A stretch of DNA of 64,000 bases. Source: Pseudomonas sp. GD04091 (GTDB taxonomy: Bacteria; Pseudomonadota; Gammaproteobacteria; Pseudomonadales; Pseudomonadaceae). Within the stretch, counting starts at the first letter, position 1. Each line of letters begins with the position of its first letter. The notes beneath the pieces are model-generated. The model was not told the DNA's origin and made no database searches. It saw only the letters and a list, made by a program, of their open reading frames with translations. Positions 51,390 through 61,100 of this stretch are shown here, in pieces. The stretch is from contig NZ_JAOEBG010000001.1 in the NCBI RefSeq assembly GCF_029836165.1, forward strand, positions 186,001-250,000. The letters run 5' to 3'. A program made the position numbers and the translations under genes.

Positions 51390-51797
51390 CTGTGTTACCT
51401 CGGTGTAATAGTTGTTTTTGTATGGAACCGTTTGTAACTGTACCAGAGCGGCAAAAGCCATTCGACGTTGGTAGTAACGCGCCCGACCAGCATTTCACTG
51501 ATTCGCCACAAGCGCTCTACCCCATGGCATTCAGCCATCCACGACAAGAAAAACAGTCGCCGACGAGAGGATTGTTACAGATTCTGTCAAAAGACTTTAT
51601 CAAAACCCCCTCTGTTTCGGGCCTGGCCGCCTCCATAGAATCCACCTCGCCAGCAACGGCAACGCGATTAACTTGGTAAACAGCCCCCACGAAGGCAACG
51701 TTAATCCGCACTTCATCCTGATAGTTGAAAACTTGCTGTACTCGCGGCGCCATAAGCGCCGCGTGCCCCCTCACGACCTTAGACAGGTAAATTGAAA
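51390..51797. other. Intergenic region between acsA and the DUF2790 gene
   Basis: 408 bases between divergent genes, holding both promoters and the acsA leader with the AAnAAnAA site (51412-51419). No additional gene or structured RNA is supported by eye. Confidence 0.45.
51412..51419 (-). promoter_or_regulatory. Crc/Hfq-type AAnAAnAA motif in the acsA leader
   Basis: The minus strand reads AAAAACAA (in ACAAAAACAACT), 22 bases before the acsA ATG, in position for translational repression by Hfq/Crc. Confidence 0.5.
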
Positions 51798-52052
51798 ATG
51801 AAAGCTTTACTGGTATTGGTACTTGGCGGTTTTTGCGGCGCGGCACTCGCCGGCGAAGCAAAAGATGTCGAGCAGATTCCGGTTGAACAGTACAGTTACT
51901 CGCAGCACCTGGACATCGCCCGCGTTCTTTCCATGAGCGAAGTGCCGAACGTCTGCGAAGTGGTGCCAGCCCGCATGACCTACGAGGACTCCAAGGGCCA
52001 GAAGCACATTCTCGAATACCGCGTGATGGGGAACGGTTGTTCCAACGGCTGA
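51798..52052 (+). CDS. Small periplasmic DUF2790 protein
   Basis: An 84-residue exported protein of unknown function. The signal peptide MKALLVLVLGGFCGAALAGE is cleaved after ALA. The mature part has YSYSQHLDIARVLSMSEVPN and two Cys (NVCEVVPARMTYEDSKGQ and GNGCSNG), likely a disulfide, typical of the Pseudomonas DUF2790 family. The ATG at 51798 is 10 bases after AGG; a TTG at 51792 is an alternative start. It stands alone between acsA and phhR. Confidence 0.85.
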   Translation: MKALLVLVLGGFCGAALAGEAKDVEQIPVEQYSYSQHLDIARVLSMSEVPNVCEVVPARMTYEDSKGQKHILEYRVMGNGCSNG

Positions 52053-52082
52053 GGCCATAGCGCCTTCAAGCCTTGTGCGCCC

Positions 52083-52207
52083 CCCCTTGTAGGAGCGGCC
52101 TTGTGACGCGAAAGGGCTGCATAGCAGCCCCGGATTTCAGTAGTGAACAAAGATCGCCGGGGCCGCTGTGCGGCCCTTTCGCGTCACAAGGCCGCTCCTA
52201 CAAGGGG
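52083..52207. repeat. Pair of REP elements as a long inverted repeat (REPIN-like)
   Basis: Two 35-base arms (52083-52117 and 52173-52207) are perfect reverse complements. They carry the GTAGGAGCGGCCTTGTGACG type sequence, with a 55-base centre that itself contains further GC-rich inverted stretches. It sits between the convergent DUF2790 and phhR genes, where it could act as terminator for both. Confidence 0.9.
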
Positions 52208-52253
52208 CAGGCGTAACTTTCAGGGCAATTAGCCACGCGAACACTTTCAACGC

Positions 52254-53813
52254 TTACTCCGCCGACTTGCTCAGCGAATAGTCCCGCAACTTGTTGGCAA
52301 TTGTCGTATGGGAAACCCCTAATCTTTTCCCCAGCGCCCGACTACTTGGAAATTCATTCATCAAACTTTCCAGTACCGCCTTTTCAAAGCGCCCGACAAT
52401 CTGTGAAAGTTCGCCATCCAGGGAAAACTCGCCCAACGGCTGACGCACGCCATAGTCCGGCAAACGGATATGTTCGCTCTTCACCACCCCGCCCTCGCAT
52501 AGCGACACCGCCTGGAACAGCACATTCTCCAGCTGGCGCACGTTACCCGGCCAATGATACTGGCCCAGCTTGTCCATCGCAGCCGGCGCCAGGCGCGGCA
52601 TCGCGCAACCGATCTGCCGGCTGGCCTGGTCGAGGAAATGCTGCACCAAGCCCTCCATGCCATCCATGCACTCGCGCAGCGGCGGGATGTGCAGCGACAG
52701 CACGTTGAGGCGATGGTAGAGGTCCTGGCGGAACTCGCCACGGGCGCACAGCTCGGACAGATCGACCTGGGTCGCGCAGATCACCCGCACGTCCAGGTAC
52801 ACCTCCTCGTCGCTACCGACCCTACGGAAACAACCATCCTGCAGGAAGCGCAACAGCTTGACCTGCAGACGCGGGCTCATCTCCCCCACGCCATCGAGGA
52901 ACAGCGTCCCGCCTGCCGTGAGCTCCAGCAGCCCGAGCTTGCCCTCGGCCCGTGCGCCCTCGAACGCCCCCGGGCCATAGCCGAACAACTCGGTCTCGGC
53001 CATCGACTCCGGCAGGCCAGCGCAGTTGAGCGCCATCAACGGTGCCTGGCCACGCGGGCTGGCCAGGTGGCAGGCCCGCGCCAGCAACTCCTTGCCGGTA
53101 CCGGTCTCGCCCTCGATCAGCAACGGCGCATCCAGAGGCGCCATGCGCCGCGCTTCGCGGACCACGGCCGCCATCACTTTCGAACTCTGGAAGATGCTGT
53201 CGAAACCGCGCAGCTCCTGCTTGCGCACGTTATAGATGCGCTCGCCGATGCGGTCAGCCCGGTGCAAGGTGATGACCGCACCCGCCAACGCCTCGCTGTC
53301 ATCATGCTCGGACTGCAGCGGCGCGATATCGGCCAGGAACACATCACCCTTGACCTTGATGCGCAGGCCATTGATCCGCGACTTGTTGGCCCGTATCAGC
53401 TCCGGCAGGTCGAAGTCCTCGACATAGCGCGACAGTGGAATGCCCGGCACCTCGTCCACCCGCACCCCGAGCAGCTGCGCCGCGCCACGGTTGGCGGCGA
53501 CGATGCTGCCCCCCATGTCGATCGACAGCACCGGAAAGTCCAGCGCCCCTAACAACGCGTTGAGCTCCATGTGCCGACGCTCGCTGGGCATCAGCCCGAC
53601 CCGCTTGACGCCGAACACTCCGGCGATCGACTCGAACTTCGGCCGCAGGGCCTGGAACTGCAAGTTGATCAGGTTCGGACAGTGCAAGTAGATGGCGTTG
53701 CCATGGTCGCCCCCCACCTCGCCACGCAGCACGTTGATACCGTACTCCACCAACAGGTTGAGGATGTCTCGAAGAATCCCGATGCGGTTCTGGCAGTGCA
53801 CTTTGATACGCAT
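52254..53813 (-). CDS. phhR: Aromatic amino-acid regulator PhhR (TyrR family)
   Basis: PhhR controls phenylalanine and tyrosine catabolic genes, including phhABC. 519 residues: an ACT domain (about 1-75), PAS (about 80-190), AAA+ ATPase (about 205-430, Walker A GETGTGKELL) and a C-terminal Fis-type helix-turn-helix (LGKRLGVSHTTIANKLRDYS). The loop that in sigma-54 activators reads GAFTGA is GAFEGA here. So, like TyrR, it is expected to work with sigma-70 and not sigma-54. It is divergent from phhA across 256 bases that hold a TyrR-type box. Confidence 0.96.
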   Translation of the reverse strand: MRIKVHCQNRIGILRDILNLLVEYGINVLRGEVGGDHGNAIYLHCPNLINLQFQALRPKFESIAGVFGVKRVGLMPSERRHMELNALLGALDFPVLSIDMGGSIVAANRGAAQLLGVRVDEVPGIPLSRYVEDFDLPELIRANKSRINGLRIKVKGDVFLADIAPLQSEHDDSEALAGAVITLHRADRIGERIYNVRKQELRGFDSIFQSSKVMAAVVREARRMAPLDAPLLIEGETGTGKELLARACHLASPRGQAPLMALNCAGLPESMAETELFGYGPGAFEGARAEGKLGLLELTAGGTLFLDGVGEMSPRLQVKLLRFLQDGCFRRVGSDEEVYLDVRVICATQVDLSELCARGEFRQDLYHRLNVLSLHIPPLRECMDGMEGLVQHFLDQASRQIGCAMPRLAPAAMDKLGQYHWPGNVRQLENVLFQAVSLCEGGVVKSEHIRLPDYGVRQPLGEFSLDGELSQIVGRFEKAVLESLMNEFPSSRALGKRLGVSHTTIANKLRDYSLSKSAE

Positions 53814-53933
53814 GAATGCTCTCGAAGCAGCCGAAGTTTTTCATCGGCTCGCGGAAAAGTCGTAAAGATAAGCTGACAAAATCACCCGTTTGCTCAGCTC
53901 GATACCCATGATTTTCCGGGATTGGCGTGTTTT

Positions 53934-53951
53934 TGTAAAATTTTCGTTACG
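53934..53951 (+). promoter_or_regulatory. PhhR/TyrR box upstream of phhA
   Basis: TGTAAA-N6-GTTACG, compared with the TyrR consensus TGTAAA-N6-TTTACA. It is close to the PhhR target I recall from P. putida. It is 119 bases before the phhA ATG and within the shared phhR-phhA control region. Confidence 0.7.
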
Positions 53952-54040
53952 AAATAAGGATGAACGGGTGACCATGCCCGGCCTCTACCCCAGTGCAAAG
54001 CCGCGCTTGTAGGGATATTCCTAGGACATGTCCTGAACAT

Positions 54041-54048
54041 AACAAGAA
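54041..54048 (+). promoter_or_regulatory. Crc/Hfq-type AAnAAnAA motif before phhA
   Basis: AACAAGAA lies about 10 bases upstream of the phhA ribosome site (AGGAGAG) and 21 bases before the ATG. Confidence 0.5.
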
Positions 54049-54069
54049 CGCCCTCACCAGGAGAGCCAC

Positions 54070-54858
54070 ATGAAACAGACGCAATACGTGGCGCGCGAGC
54101 CCGATGCGCATGGTTTTATCGACTACCCGCAGCAAGAGCATGCGGTGTGGAACACCCTGATCACCCGCCAGCTAAAAGTCATCGAAGGCCGGGCGTGCCA
54201 GGAGTACCTGGACGGCATCGAACAGCTAAAGCTGCCCCATGACCGTATTCCCCAGCTCGGCGAAGTCAACAAGGTATTGGGCGCCACCACCGGCTGGCAG
54301 GTCGCCCGCGTGCCGGCGCTGATCCCCTTCCAGACCTTCTTCGAGCTGCTTGCCAGCAAGCGCTTCCCGGTCGCCACCTTCATCCGCACCCCGGAAGAGC
54401 TCGACTACCTGCAGGAGCCCGACATCTTCCACGAGATCTTCGGCCACTGCCCGCTGCTGACCAACCCCTTCTTCGCCGAATTCACCCACACCTACGGCAA
54501 GCTGGGCCTGGCGGCGACCAAGGAGCAGCGCGTCTACCTCGCGCGCCTGTACTGGATGACCATCGAGTTCGGCCTGATGGAGACCGCGCAGGGTCGCAAG
54601 ATCTATGGCGGCGGCATCCTGTCCTCGCCGAAGGAGACCGTCTACAGCTTGTCCGGCGAACCGGAGCATCAGGCCTTCGATCCGATCGAGGCCATGCGCA
54701 CGCCGTACCGCATCGATATCCTGCAGCCCCTGTACTTCGTCCTGCCGAACATGAAGCGCCTGTTCGACCTGGCCCACGAAGACATCATGGCCATGGTCCA
54801 CCAAGCCATGCAGCTGGGCCTGCACGCACCGAAGTTTCCACCGAAGGCAGCCGCCTGA
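54070..54858 (+). CDS. phhA: Phenylalanine 4-monooxygenase
   Basis: An iron- and pterin-dependent hydroxylase that makes tyrosine from phenylalanine. The 262-residue protein has the iron ligands His121 and His126 ([14 protein letters not shown]) and Glu166 (YWMTIEFGL), at exactly the family positions. It lacks the regulatory N-terminal ACT domain of animal enzymes, as bacterial forms do. It is the first gene of phhABC; AGGAGAG sets the start. Confidence 0.98.
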   Translation: MKQTQYVAREPDAHGFIDYPQQEHAVWNTLITRQLKVIEGRACQEYLDGIEQLKLPHDRIPQLGEVNKVLGATTGWQVARVPALIPFQTFFELLASKRFPVATFIRTPEELDYLQEPDIFHEIFGHCPLLTNPFFAEFTHTYGKLGLAATKEQRVYLARLYWMTIEFGLMETAQGRKIYGGGILSSPKETVYSLSGEPEHQAFDPIEAMRTPYRIDILQPLYFVLPNMKRLFDLAHEDIMAMVHQAMQLGLHAPKFPPKAAA

Positions 54859-54896
54859 GCCGCCCTGTCGATAACAACTCAAATCGGAAAACACCC

Positions 54897-55253
54897 ATGA
54901 ATGCCTTGAACCAAGCCCACTGCGAAGCCTGCCGCGCCGATGCGCCGAAAGTCACCGACGAGGAACTGGCGGAACTGATCCGCGAGATCCCGGACTGGAA
55001 CATCGAAGTCCGCGACGGCCACATGGAGCTCGAGCGCGTGTTCCTGTTCAAGAACTTCAAGCACGCCCTGGCCTTCACCAACGCCGTCGGCGAAATCGCC
55101 GAAGCCGAAGGCCACCACCCAGGCCTGCTGACCGAGTGGGGCAAGGTCACCGTGACCTGGTGGAGCCACTCGATCAAGGGCCTGCACCGCAACGACTTCA
55201 TCATGTGCGCGCGCACCGACAAGGTCGCCGAGACCGCCGAAGGGCGCAAGTGA
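54897..55253 (+). CDS. phhB: Pterin-4a-carbinolamine dehydratase
   Basis: It recycles the oxidised pterin made by PhhA (a PCD/DCoH-type protein). The 118-residue protein has the signature His residues in [20 protein letters not shown] and [20 protein letters not shown]. It lies 38 bases after phhA and overlaps the phhC start by one base (TGATG). Confidence 0.97.
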   Translation: MNALNQAHCEACRADAPKVTDEELAELIREIPDWNIEVRDGHMELERVFLFKNFKHALAFTNAVGEIAEAEGHHPGLLTEWGKVTVTWWSHSIKGLHRNDFIMCARTDKVAETAEGRK

Positions 55254-56446
55254 TGCACTTCGCGGCGATCGGACGGGTCCCCGGCGACCCGATCCTCGGG
55301 CTGATGGACGCCTACGCGCGCGACACCAATCCTGCCAAGTTCGACCTGGGCGTCGGCGTGTTCAAGGACGCCCAGGGCCTCACGCCGATTCCCGCCGCGG
55401 TCAAGCAGGCCGAGCAACACCTGGTCGAACGGCAGGCCAGCAAAAGCTATGTCGGCGGCCACGGTGACGCGGCCTTCGGGCGCCTGGTCGGCGAACTGGT
55501 GCTGGGCAGCGCCTCGCGGCTGCTCGCCGAACAGCGCGCCGGCGCCACCCAGACCCCGGGCGGCACTGGCGCCCTGCGCCTGGCGGCGGAGTTCATCGCC
55601 CAGTGCCTGCCGGGTCGCGGCATCTGGCTGAGCGACCCGACCTGGCCGATCCACGAGACGATCTTCGCCGGCGCCGGCCTCAAGGTGTCCCACTATCCCT
55701 ACGTGGGCACGGACAACCGCCTGAACGTCGGTGGCCTGCTCGCCGCGCTGGAGCAGGCCCCGCAAGGCGACGTGGTGCTGCTGCATGCCTGCTGCCACAA
55801 CCCGACGGGCTTCGACCTGAGCCAGGACGACTGGCGCGCGGTGCTCGACATCGTCAAGCGGCGCAACCTGCTGCCGCTGATCGATTTCGCCTACCAGGGC
55901 TTCGGTGACGGCCTGGAGCAAGACGCCTGGGCGGTGCGCCTGTTTGCCGACGAGCTGCCCGAGCTGCTGATCACCAGTTCCTGCTCGAAGAACTTCGGGC
56001 TGTACCGTGATCGCACCGGTGCCCTGCTGGTGTGCAGCCACGATGCCGAAAAGCTGCAGGATGTGCGCAGCCAGCTGGCGCTGATTGCACGCAACCTGTG
56101 GTCGACGCCGCCGGATCATGGCGCGGCGGTGGTCGCCGAAATTCTCGGTGACCCAGCGCTCAAGGCACTGTGGGTCGAGGAAGTGAACGCCATGCGCCTG
56201 CGTATCGCCGAACTGCGTGAAGGCCTGGTTCGGGCGCTGGCCCCGCATGGCCTGGCCGAACGCTTCGCGCATATTGCCGCGCAGCGTGGGATGTTCTCGT
56301 ACACCGGACTGAACCCGGAGCAGGTGCGCCTGCTGCGCGAGAAGCACAGCGTGTACATGGTCGGCACCGGCCGGGCGAACATCGCCGGCGCCGATGCGCA
56401 GCGCCTGGAGCAGCTGGCGGCGGCCATCGCCGACGTCTGCCGCTGA
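55253..56446 (+). CDS. phhC: Aromatic amino-acid aminotransferase
   Basis: A class I PLP aminotransferase (TyrB/AspC type) that deaminates tyrosine and phenylalanine. The 397-residue protein has PTWPIHETIF, HACCHNPTGFD (about 177-188), the PLP-contacting DFAYQGFGDG, and the Schiff-base lysine in ITSSCSKNFGLYRDRTGAL (about 247). The start ATG overlaps the phhB stop codon. It is the last gene of the phh operon. Confidence 0.96.
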   Translation: MHFAAIGRVPGDPILGLMDAYARDTNPAKFDLGVGVFKDAQGLTPIPAAVKQAEQHLVERQASKSYVGGHGDAAFGRLVGELVLGSASRLLAEQRAGATQTPGGTGALRLAAEFIAQCLPGRGIWLSDPTWPIHETIFAGAGLKVSHYPYVGTDNRLNVGGLLAALEQAPQGDVVLLHACCHNPTGFDLSQDDWRAVLDIVKRRNLLPLIDFAYQGFGDGLEQDAWAVRLFADELPELLITSSCSKNFGLYRDRTGALLVCSHDAEKLQDVRSQLALIARNLWSTPPDHGAAVVAEILGDPALKALWVEEVNAMRLRIAELREGLVRALAPHGLAERFAHIAAQRGMFSYTGLNPEQVRLLREKHSVYMVGTGRANIAGADAQRLEQLAAAIADVCR

Positions 56447-56456
56447 AGCCACGCAA

Positions 56457-56489
56457 CTTGTGGGAGCGGCGGTGCGCCGCTCCCACAAG
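56457..56489 (+). terminator. REP-like hairpin after phhC
   Basis: A perfect 15-base stem (CTTGTGGGAGCGGCG/CGCCGCTCCCACAAG) with a GTG loop, 10 bases after the phhC stop. It has no T run and resembles the REP family (GTGGGAGCGG), so it is more likely a repeat doing the job of a 3' hairpin than a classical terminator. Confidence 0.7.
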
Positions 56490-56690
56490 CACTGCGCTGA
56501 CTGCCAGCACTACCCTCGCAAGCGAATGAATCGGCGCAAGTCGCCGCTTGCCATCCGCCCGCAAAAACCGACAAGCGCCGCGGAAAAATCTCAAACTGTC
56601 ATCCAGACTGCTGTATCCTGCCCCAGCTTTTCGAAGCCACACACGCGCCCTGGCGCAGTCTTTTCACTCACACTTGCGAGGAACGACGAG

Positions 56691-56819
56691 ATGCATGAAA
56701 TCCCGAATCTTCCCTTCCCAAGCCTGAACCCCGAAGAGCAATCCGTTGCCGCCCACGCCGAACCGACGCCCGCCGTCGACCAGGACGGTGACGATCAATC
56801 CAGCGCCGACCAGGAATAA
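56691..56819 (+). CDS. Small acidic protein of unknown function
   Basis: A 42-residue open frame, MHEIPNLPFPSLNPEEQSVA and onward, ending in an acidic tail (DQDGDDQSSADQE), with GCGAGGA 7-10 bases before the ATG. It has no signal peptide or known domain, is rich in Pro, Glu, Asp and Ala, and is probably disordered. It is a plausible real gene because of the ribosome site and biased composition, but it is not recognised. Confidence 0.55.
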   Translation: MHEIPNLPFPSLNPEEQSVAAHAEPTPAVDQDGDDQSSADQE

Positions 56820-56919
56820 TCGCGCACCCTACCCGACTGTGTGAAAACGGCTGACCTGCGGGACACCCCCGTCATCGCGTTTTCACACCGTCCAGAACTT
56901 CTTTCCCCCGAAGGCCCCC

Positions 56920-58106
56920 ATGCCCGACTCACCGCGCCCCCTTGCGGTCACCCTGCAAGTCGTCTCCATCGTCCTCTTCACCTTCATCGGCTACCTGAAC
57001 ATCGGCATCCCGCTCGCCGTGCTGCCCAGCTACGTGCACAACGAACTGGGCTTCAGCGCCGTGATCGCTGGCCTGGTGATCAGCATCCAATACCTGGCCA
57101 CCCTGCTCAGCCGCCCGACCGCCAGCCGCATCATCGACAATCTCGGCAGCAAGAAGGCGGTCATGTACGGCCTGTTCGGCTGCGGCCTGAGCGGCGTGTT
57201 CATGCTGGCCTGCAGCTTCCTCACCCACCTGCCCTGGCTGAGCCTGGCCTGCCTGTTCATCGGCCGCCTGGTGCTGGGCAGCGCAGAAAGCCTGGTGGGC
57301 TCGGGCTCGATCGGCTGGGGTATCGGCCGAGTCGGCCCGGAGAACACGGCCAAGGTCATCTCCTGGAACGGCATCGCCAGTTATGGCGCGCTGGCCATCG
57401 GCGCGCCGCTGGGCGTGCTGATGGTCAAGAGCCTCGGTCTGTGGAGCATGGGCGCGAGCATCATCCTGCTGGGTGCGCTCGGCCTGCTGCTGGCCTGGCC
57501 CAAGCGTGCCGCGCCCGTGGTCGCCGGGGTACGCATGCCCTTCTTGCGGGTGCTCGGCAAGGTGTTTCCACATGGATGGGGCTGGCCCTGGGCTCCATCG
57601 GCTTTGGCACCATCGCCACCTTCATCACGCTGTATTACGCCAGCCGCGACTGGCCGAACGCCGCACTGACCCTGAGCCTGTTCGGCGCCAGCTTCATCTG
57701 CGCCAGACTGCTGTTCGGCAACCTGATCAACCGCCTCGGCGGCTTTCGCGTGGCGATCGCCTGCCTGTCGGTGGAGACATTGGGATTGCTGATGCTGTGG
57801 CTCGCGCCCAGCGCCGAGATGGCCCTGGTCGGCGCGGCGTTGAGCGGGTTCGGTTTCTCGCTGGTGTTCCCGGCATTGGGGGTGGAGGCCGTCAACCAGG
57901 TGTCGGCAGCCAACCGTGGCGCCGCAGTGGGCGCCTATTCGCTGTTCATCGACCTGTCGCTGGGGATCACCGGGCCGCTGGTGGGCGCCGTGGCGGCAGG
58001 CTTCGGATTCGCCTCGATGTTTCTGTTCGCGGCGGCGGCGGCGGGATGCGGGCTGGTGTTGAGCCTGTACCTGTATAGCCAGGCGCGGCGCTTGCGAGAG
58101 TCCTGA
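56920..58106 (+). pseudogene. Frameshifted MFS transporter (YhhS/YfcJ-like)
   Basis: Two frames together encode one 12-segment major-facilitator protein of about 395 residues. The first (56920 on, [20 protein letters not shown]) gives segments 1-6 plus the central loop. After LGKVFPHG, at 57574-57576, the reading must shift to the frame that gives [20 protein letters not shown] and runs to 58106 (segments 7-12). One base is missing in CATGGATGGGG. Unshifted, translation reaches a stop at 57669 after 24 junk residues. Segment loops such as [20 protein letters not shown] are intact. It is either a recent pseudogene or a sequencing error. Confidence 0.85.
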
Positions 58107-58114
58107 AGGCATTG

Positions 58115-58136
58115 CGGGGCAAGCCCGCTCCCACCG
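58115..58136. repeat. Short REP-like element
   Basis: GCGGGGCAAGCCCGCTCCCAC has a GCGGG/CCCGC stem and the CCCGCTCCCAC end seen in P. putida-type REPs. It lies between the convergent MFS pseudogene and the dehydrogenase gene. Confidence 0.6.
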
Positions 58137-58172
58137 GCCAGAATGCGACTTGCTCCGCGATGGCTGACCTGA

Positions 58173-61100
58173 TCAGCGCTGTAGGTACTGCAACACCACC
58201 TCCAGCGGATGACGCAGCTGCTTCTCGGTCATGCGCTTGACCTGGCTGCGGCACGAATAGCCGGTGGCCAATGCCTCGCCTTCCTTGTCCAGCTTGGTCG
58301 CCCAGGACTGCTCGAAGATGGTTTTCGAAGTCGCCTGGTTGCGCGCCTCGTGCCCGTAGGTGCCGGACATCCCGCAGCAGCCGGTGGCCTCGGTGACCAG
58401 CTTCAGCCCCATGCGCGCGAACACCTGCTCCCACTGCCGGGTGCTGGCCGGCACATTGGTCTTCTCGGTGCAATGGGCCATCAGGCGGAAGTTGTCGGCC
58501 TTGACCGGCGCCCGCTCCGGCAGCACGTTCATCAGCCACTCCTGGGGCAGCAGCACCGACGGGCATTCCACGCCGTCGACCTTCTGGTACTCCTGGCGAT
58601 AGACCAGGGTCATCGCCGGATCCAGCCCCACCAGCGGCACGCCGCAATCCGCCAGGGTCTTGAGCTGACCAGCATTGCGGATCGCCGCCTTGGCGAAGGC
58701 ACCAAGGAAGCCTTGCACATGCAACGGCTTGCCGTTGGCACTGTACGGCGCCAGGAACACCTTGTGCCCCAGGCGATGGGCCAACTCGATGAACGACGCC
58801 AGCAGCGGCGTCTCGAAGTAGCGGGTGAAGGCGTCCTGCACCAGCACGATGCTGCGCTCGCGCTGGGCCGGGGTCAGCTCGCGCAGGGCCGGCACGCTGG
58901 CCATCTGCACGCGACAACGGGTCAGGGTGGACTGGAAGTTGAAACGACTGATCAGCGGACTGTCGACCATGCCGACCTTGTCCGCCAGCAGCCTACCCAC
59001 CCACTTCGAGCCCATCACCGCGTTGTAGAGACCGGGCGCGTGGGCCAGATACGGAATGCTGAACTCCAGCGAGCCGATCAGGTAGTCGCGCAGCGGGCGC
59101 TGGTAACGGCCGTGGTACAACTCGAGGAAGCGCGAGCGGAAGTCCGGGACGTTGACCTTGATCGGGCACTGCCCCGCGCAGGACTTGCAAGCCAGGCAGC
59201 CGGCCATGGCGTCATACACCTCATGGGAGAAATCCTCCTGGCCCTGCCGCCGGGCCCGGCTGTTGCGCAGCCGCGCCGGCAGGCCTTTTAACCAGGACGC
59301 CTGGCGTTGGGCGGCGGCAAGCACATCGACGCTCGCCTCGCCCTGCAGGCGCAGCCACTCGCGGATCAGCGAGGCGCGCCCCTTGGGCGAGTGCTGGCGT
59401 TCGCGGGTGGCCTTCCACGACGGGCACATGGCATCGTTGGGGTCGTAGTTGTAGCAGGCGCCATTGCCGTTGCAGTACACGGCGCTGCCAAAATCCTGCC
59501 AGACCCGCTCGTCGATGGTGCGGTCCAGGTCGCCGCGCAGGGTCACGCCATCCACCGGGGTCAGGCCTTCGGCGCTGTCCAGCGGGGTGCAGATCTTGCC
59601 TGGGTTGAGCTGGTTATGCGGGTCGAAAGCGCCCTTGAGGCGCTGCAGCGCCGGGTACAGTTCGCCGAAATATTCCGGCACGTACTCGGAGCGCAGGCCT
59701 TTGCCGTGCTCGCCCCAGAGCAGACCACCATAGCGCTGGGTCAGCGCCGCCACGGCATCGGAGATCGGCTTGACCAGCGCGGCCTGGGCCGGGTCCTTCA
59801 TGTCCAGCGCCGGGCGCACGTGCAGCACGCCGGCATCGACATGGCCAAACATGCCATAGGCCAGGCCGTAACCATCGAGCAGCGCACGGAATTCGGCGAT
59901 GTAGTCAGCCAGTTGCTCCGGCGGCACGGCGGTATCTTCGACAAACGGTTGTGGACGCACTTCGCCCTCGACGTTGCCCAGCAGGCCCACCGAGCGCTTG
60001 CGCATGGTGTAGACCTTGGTGACTGCTTCGGCGCCTTCCGCCAGGGTATGCCCCAGGCGTTCGACACTGGTGTCGCGCTGCAGGTGCTCGATGAACGCAT
60101 CGACCCGGGCATTGACCTCGGCCGGCTCGTCGCCGCAGAACTCCACCAGGTTGATGCCCAGGGTCGGGCGCTCGGGGTCGGCCGGGAAGTACTCGGCGAC
60201 GCTGTGCCAGACGATATCCTGCATCGCCAGCATGAGCACCTTGGAGTCGACGGTCTCGATCGACAGCGGCTTGTGCGCCATCAGCGCATTGGCGTCGCGC
60301 AGGGCGTCCATGAAGCTGGTGTAGCGCACATTGACCAGTACCGCGTATTTCGGGATCGGCAGCACGTTGAGCTTGGCCTCGACCACGTAACCCAGCGAAC
60401 CTTCGGCGCCGCACAACACGCTGTTGAGGTTGAAGCGGCCCTGCTCGTCACGCAGGTGGGCCAGGTCATAGCCGGTCAGGCAGCGGTTGAGCTTGGGGAA
60501 GGTCCTTTCGATTCGCGAGGCCTCGGTTTCCTGGATCTCGCGAGCCATGCGGTACACCTCGCCGACCCGGCCAGGCGCGGCGCAGGCCTGCGCCAGCGCC
60601 GTGTCGTCGATCGGCAGGCTGTGCAGGCGTTCGCCACCGAGCAGCACGCTGTGCAGTTCCAGCACGTGGTCGCGGGTCTTGCCGTAGGTGCAACTGCCCT
60701 GGCCGCTGGCGTCGGTGTTGATCATGCCGCCGACCGTGGCGCGGTTGGAGGTGGACAACTCCGGAGCGAAGAACAACCCGTGGGGTTTGAGCGCCGCGTT
60801 GAGCTGGTCCTTCACCACGCCAGCCTGAACACGCACCCAGCGCTCAGCGGTGTTGATCTCGAGGATGTTGTTCATGTGTCGCGACAGGTCGACGACGATG
60901 CCGTCGGTCAGCGACTGGCCGTTAGTGCCGGTCCCCCCCCCACGCGGGGTCAGCTTGATGTCACAAAAGCGCGACTCGGCCATCAGCGTGGCGACACGTG
61001 CCACATCGTCGGCATCCTGCGGGAATACCGCCGCCTGGGGCAGGCGCTGGTAAATGGAATTGTCGGTGGCCAGTACGGTGCGGGTACCGTAGTCGGCGCT

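Noticed and set aside
53920..53940. Sigma-54 promoter for phhA (TTGGCGTGTTTTTGTA)
   Set aside because: The -12 part lacks GC at the required 10-base distance, and PhhR has the GAFEGA loop.
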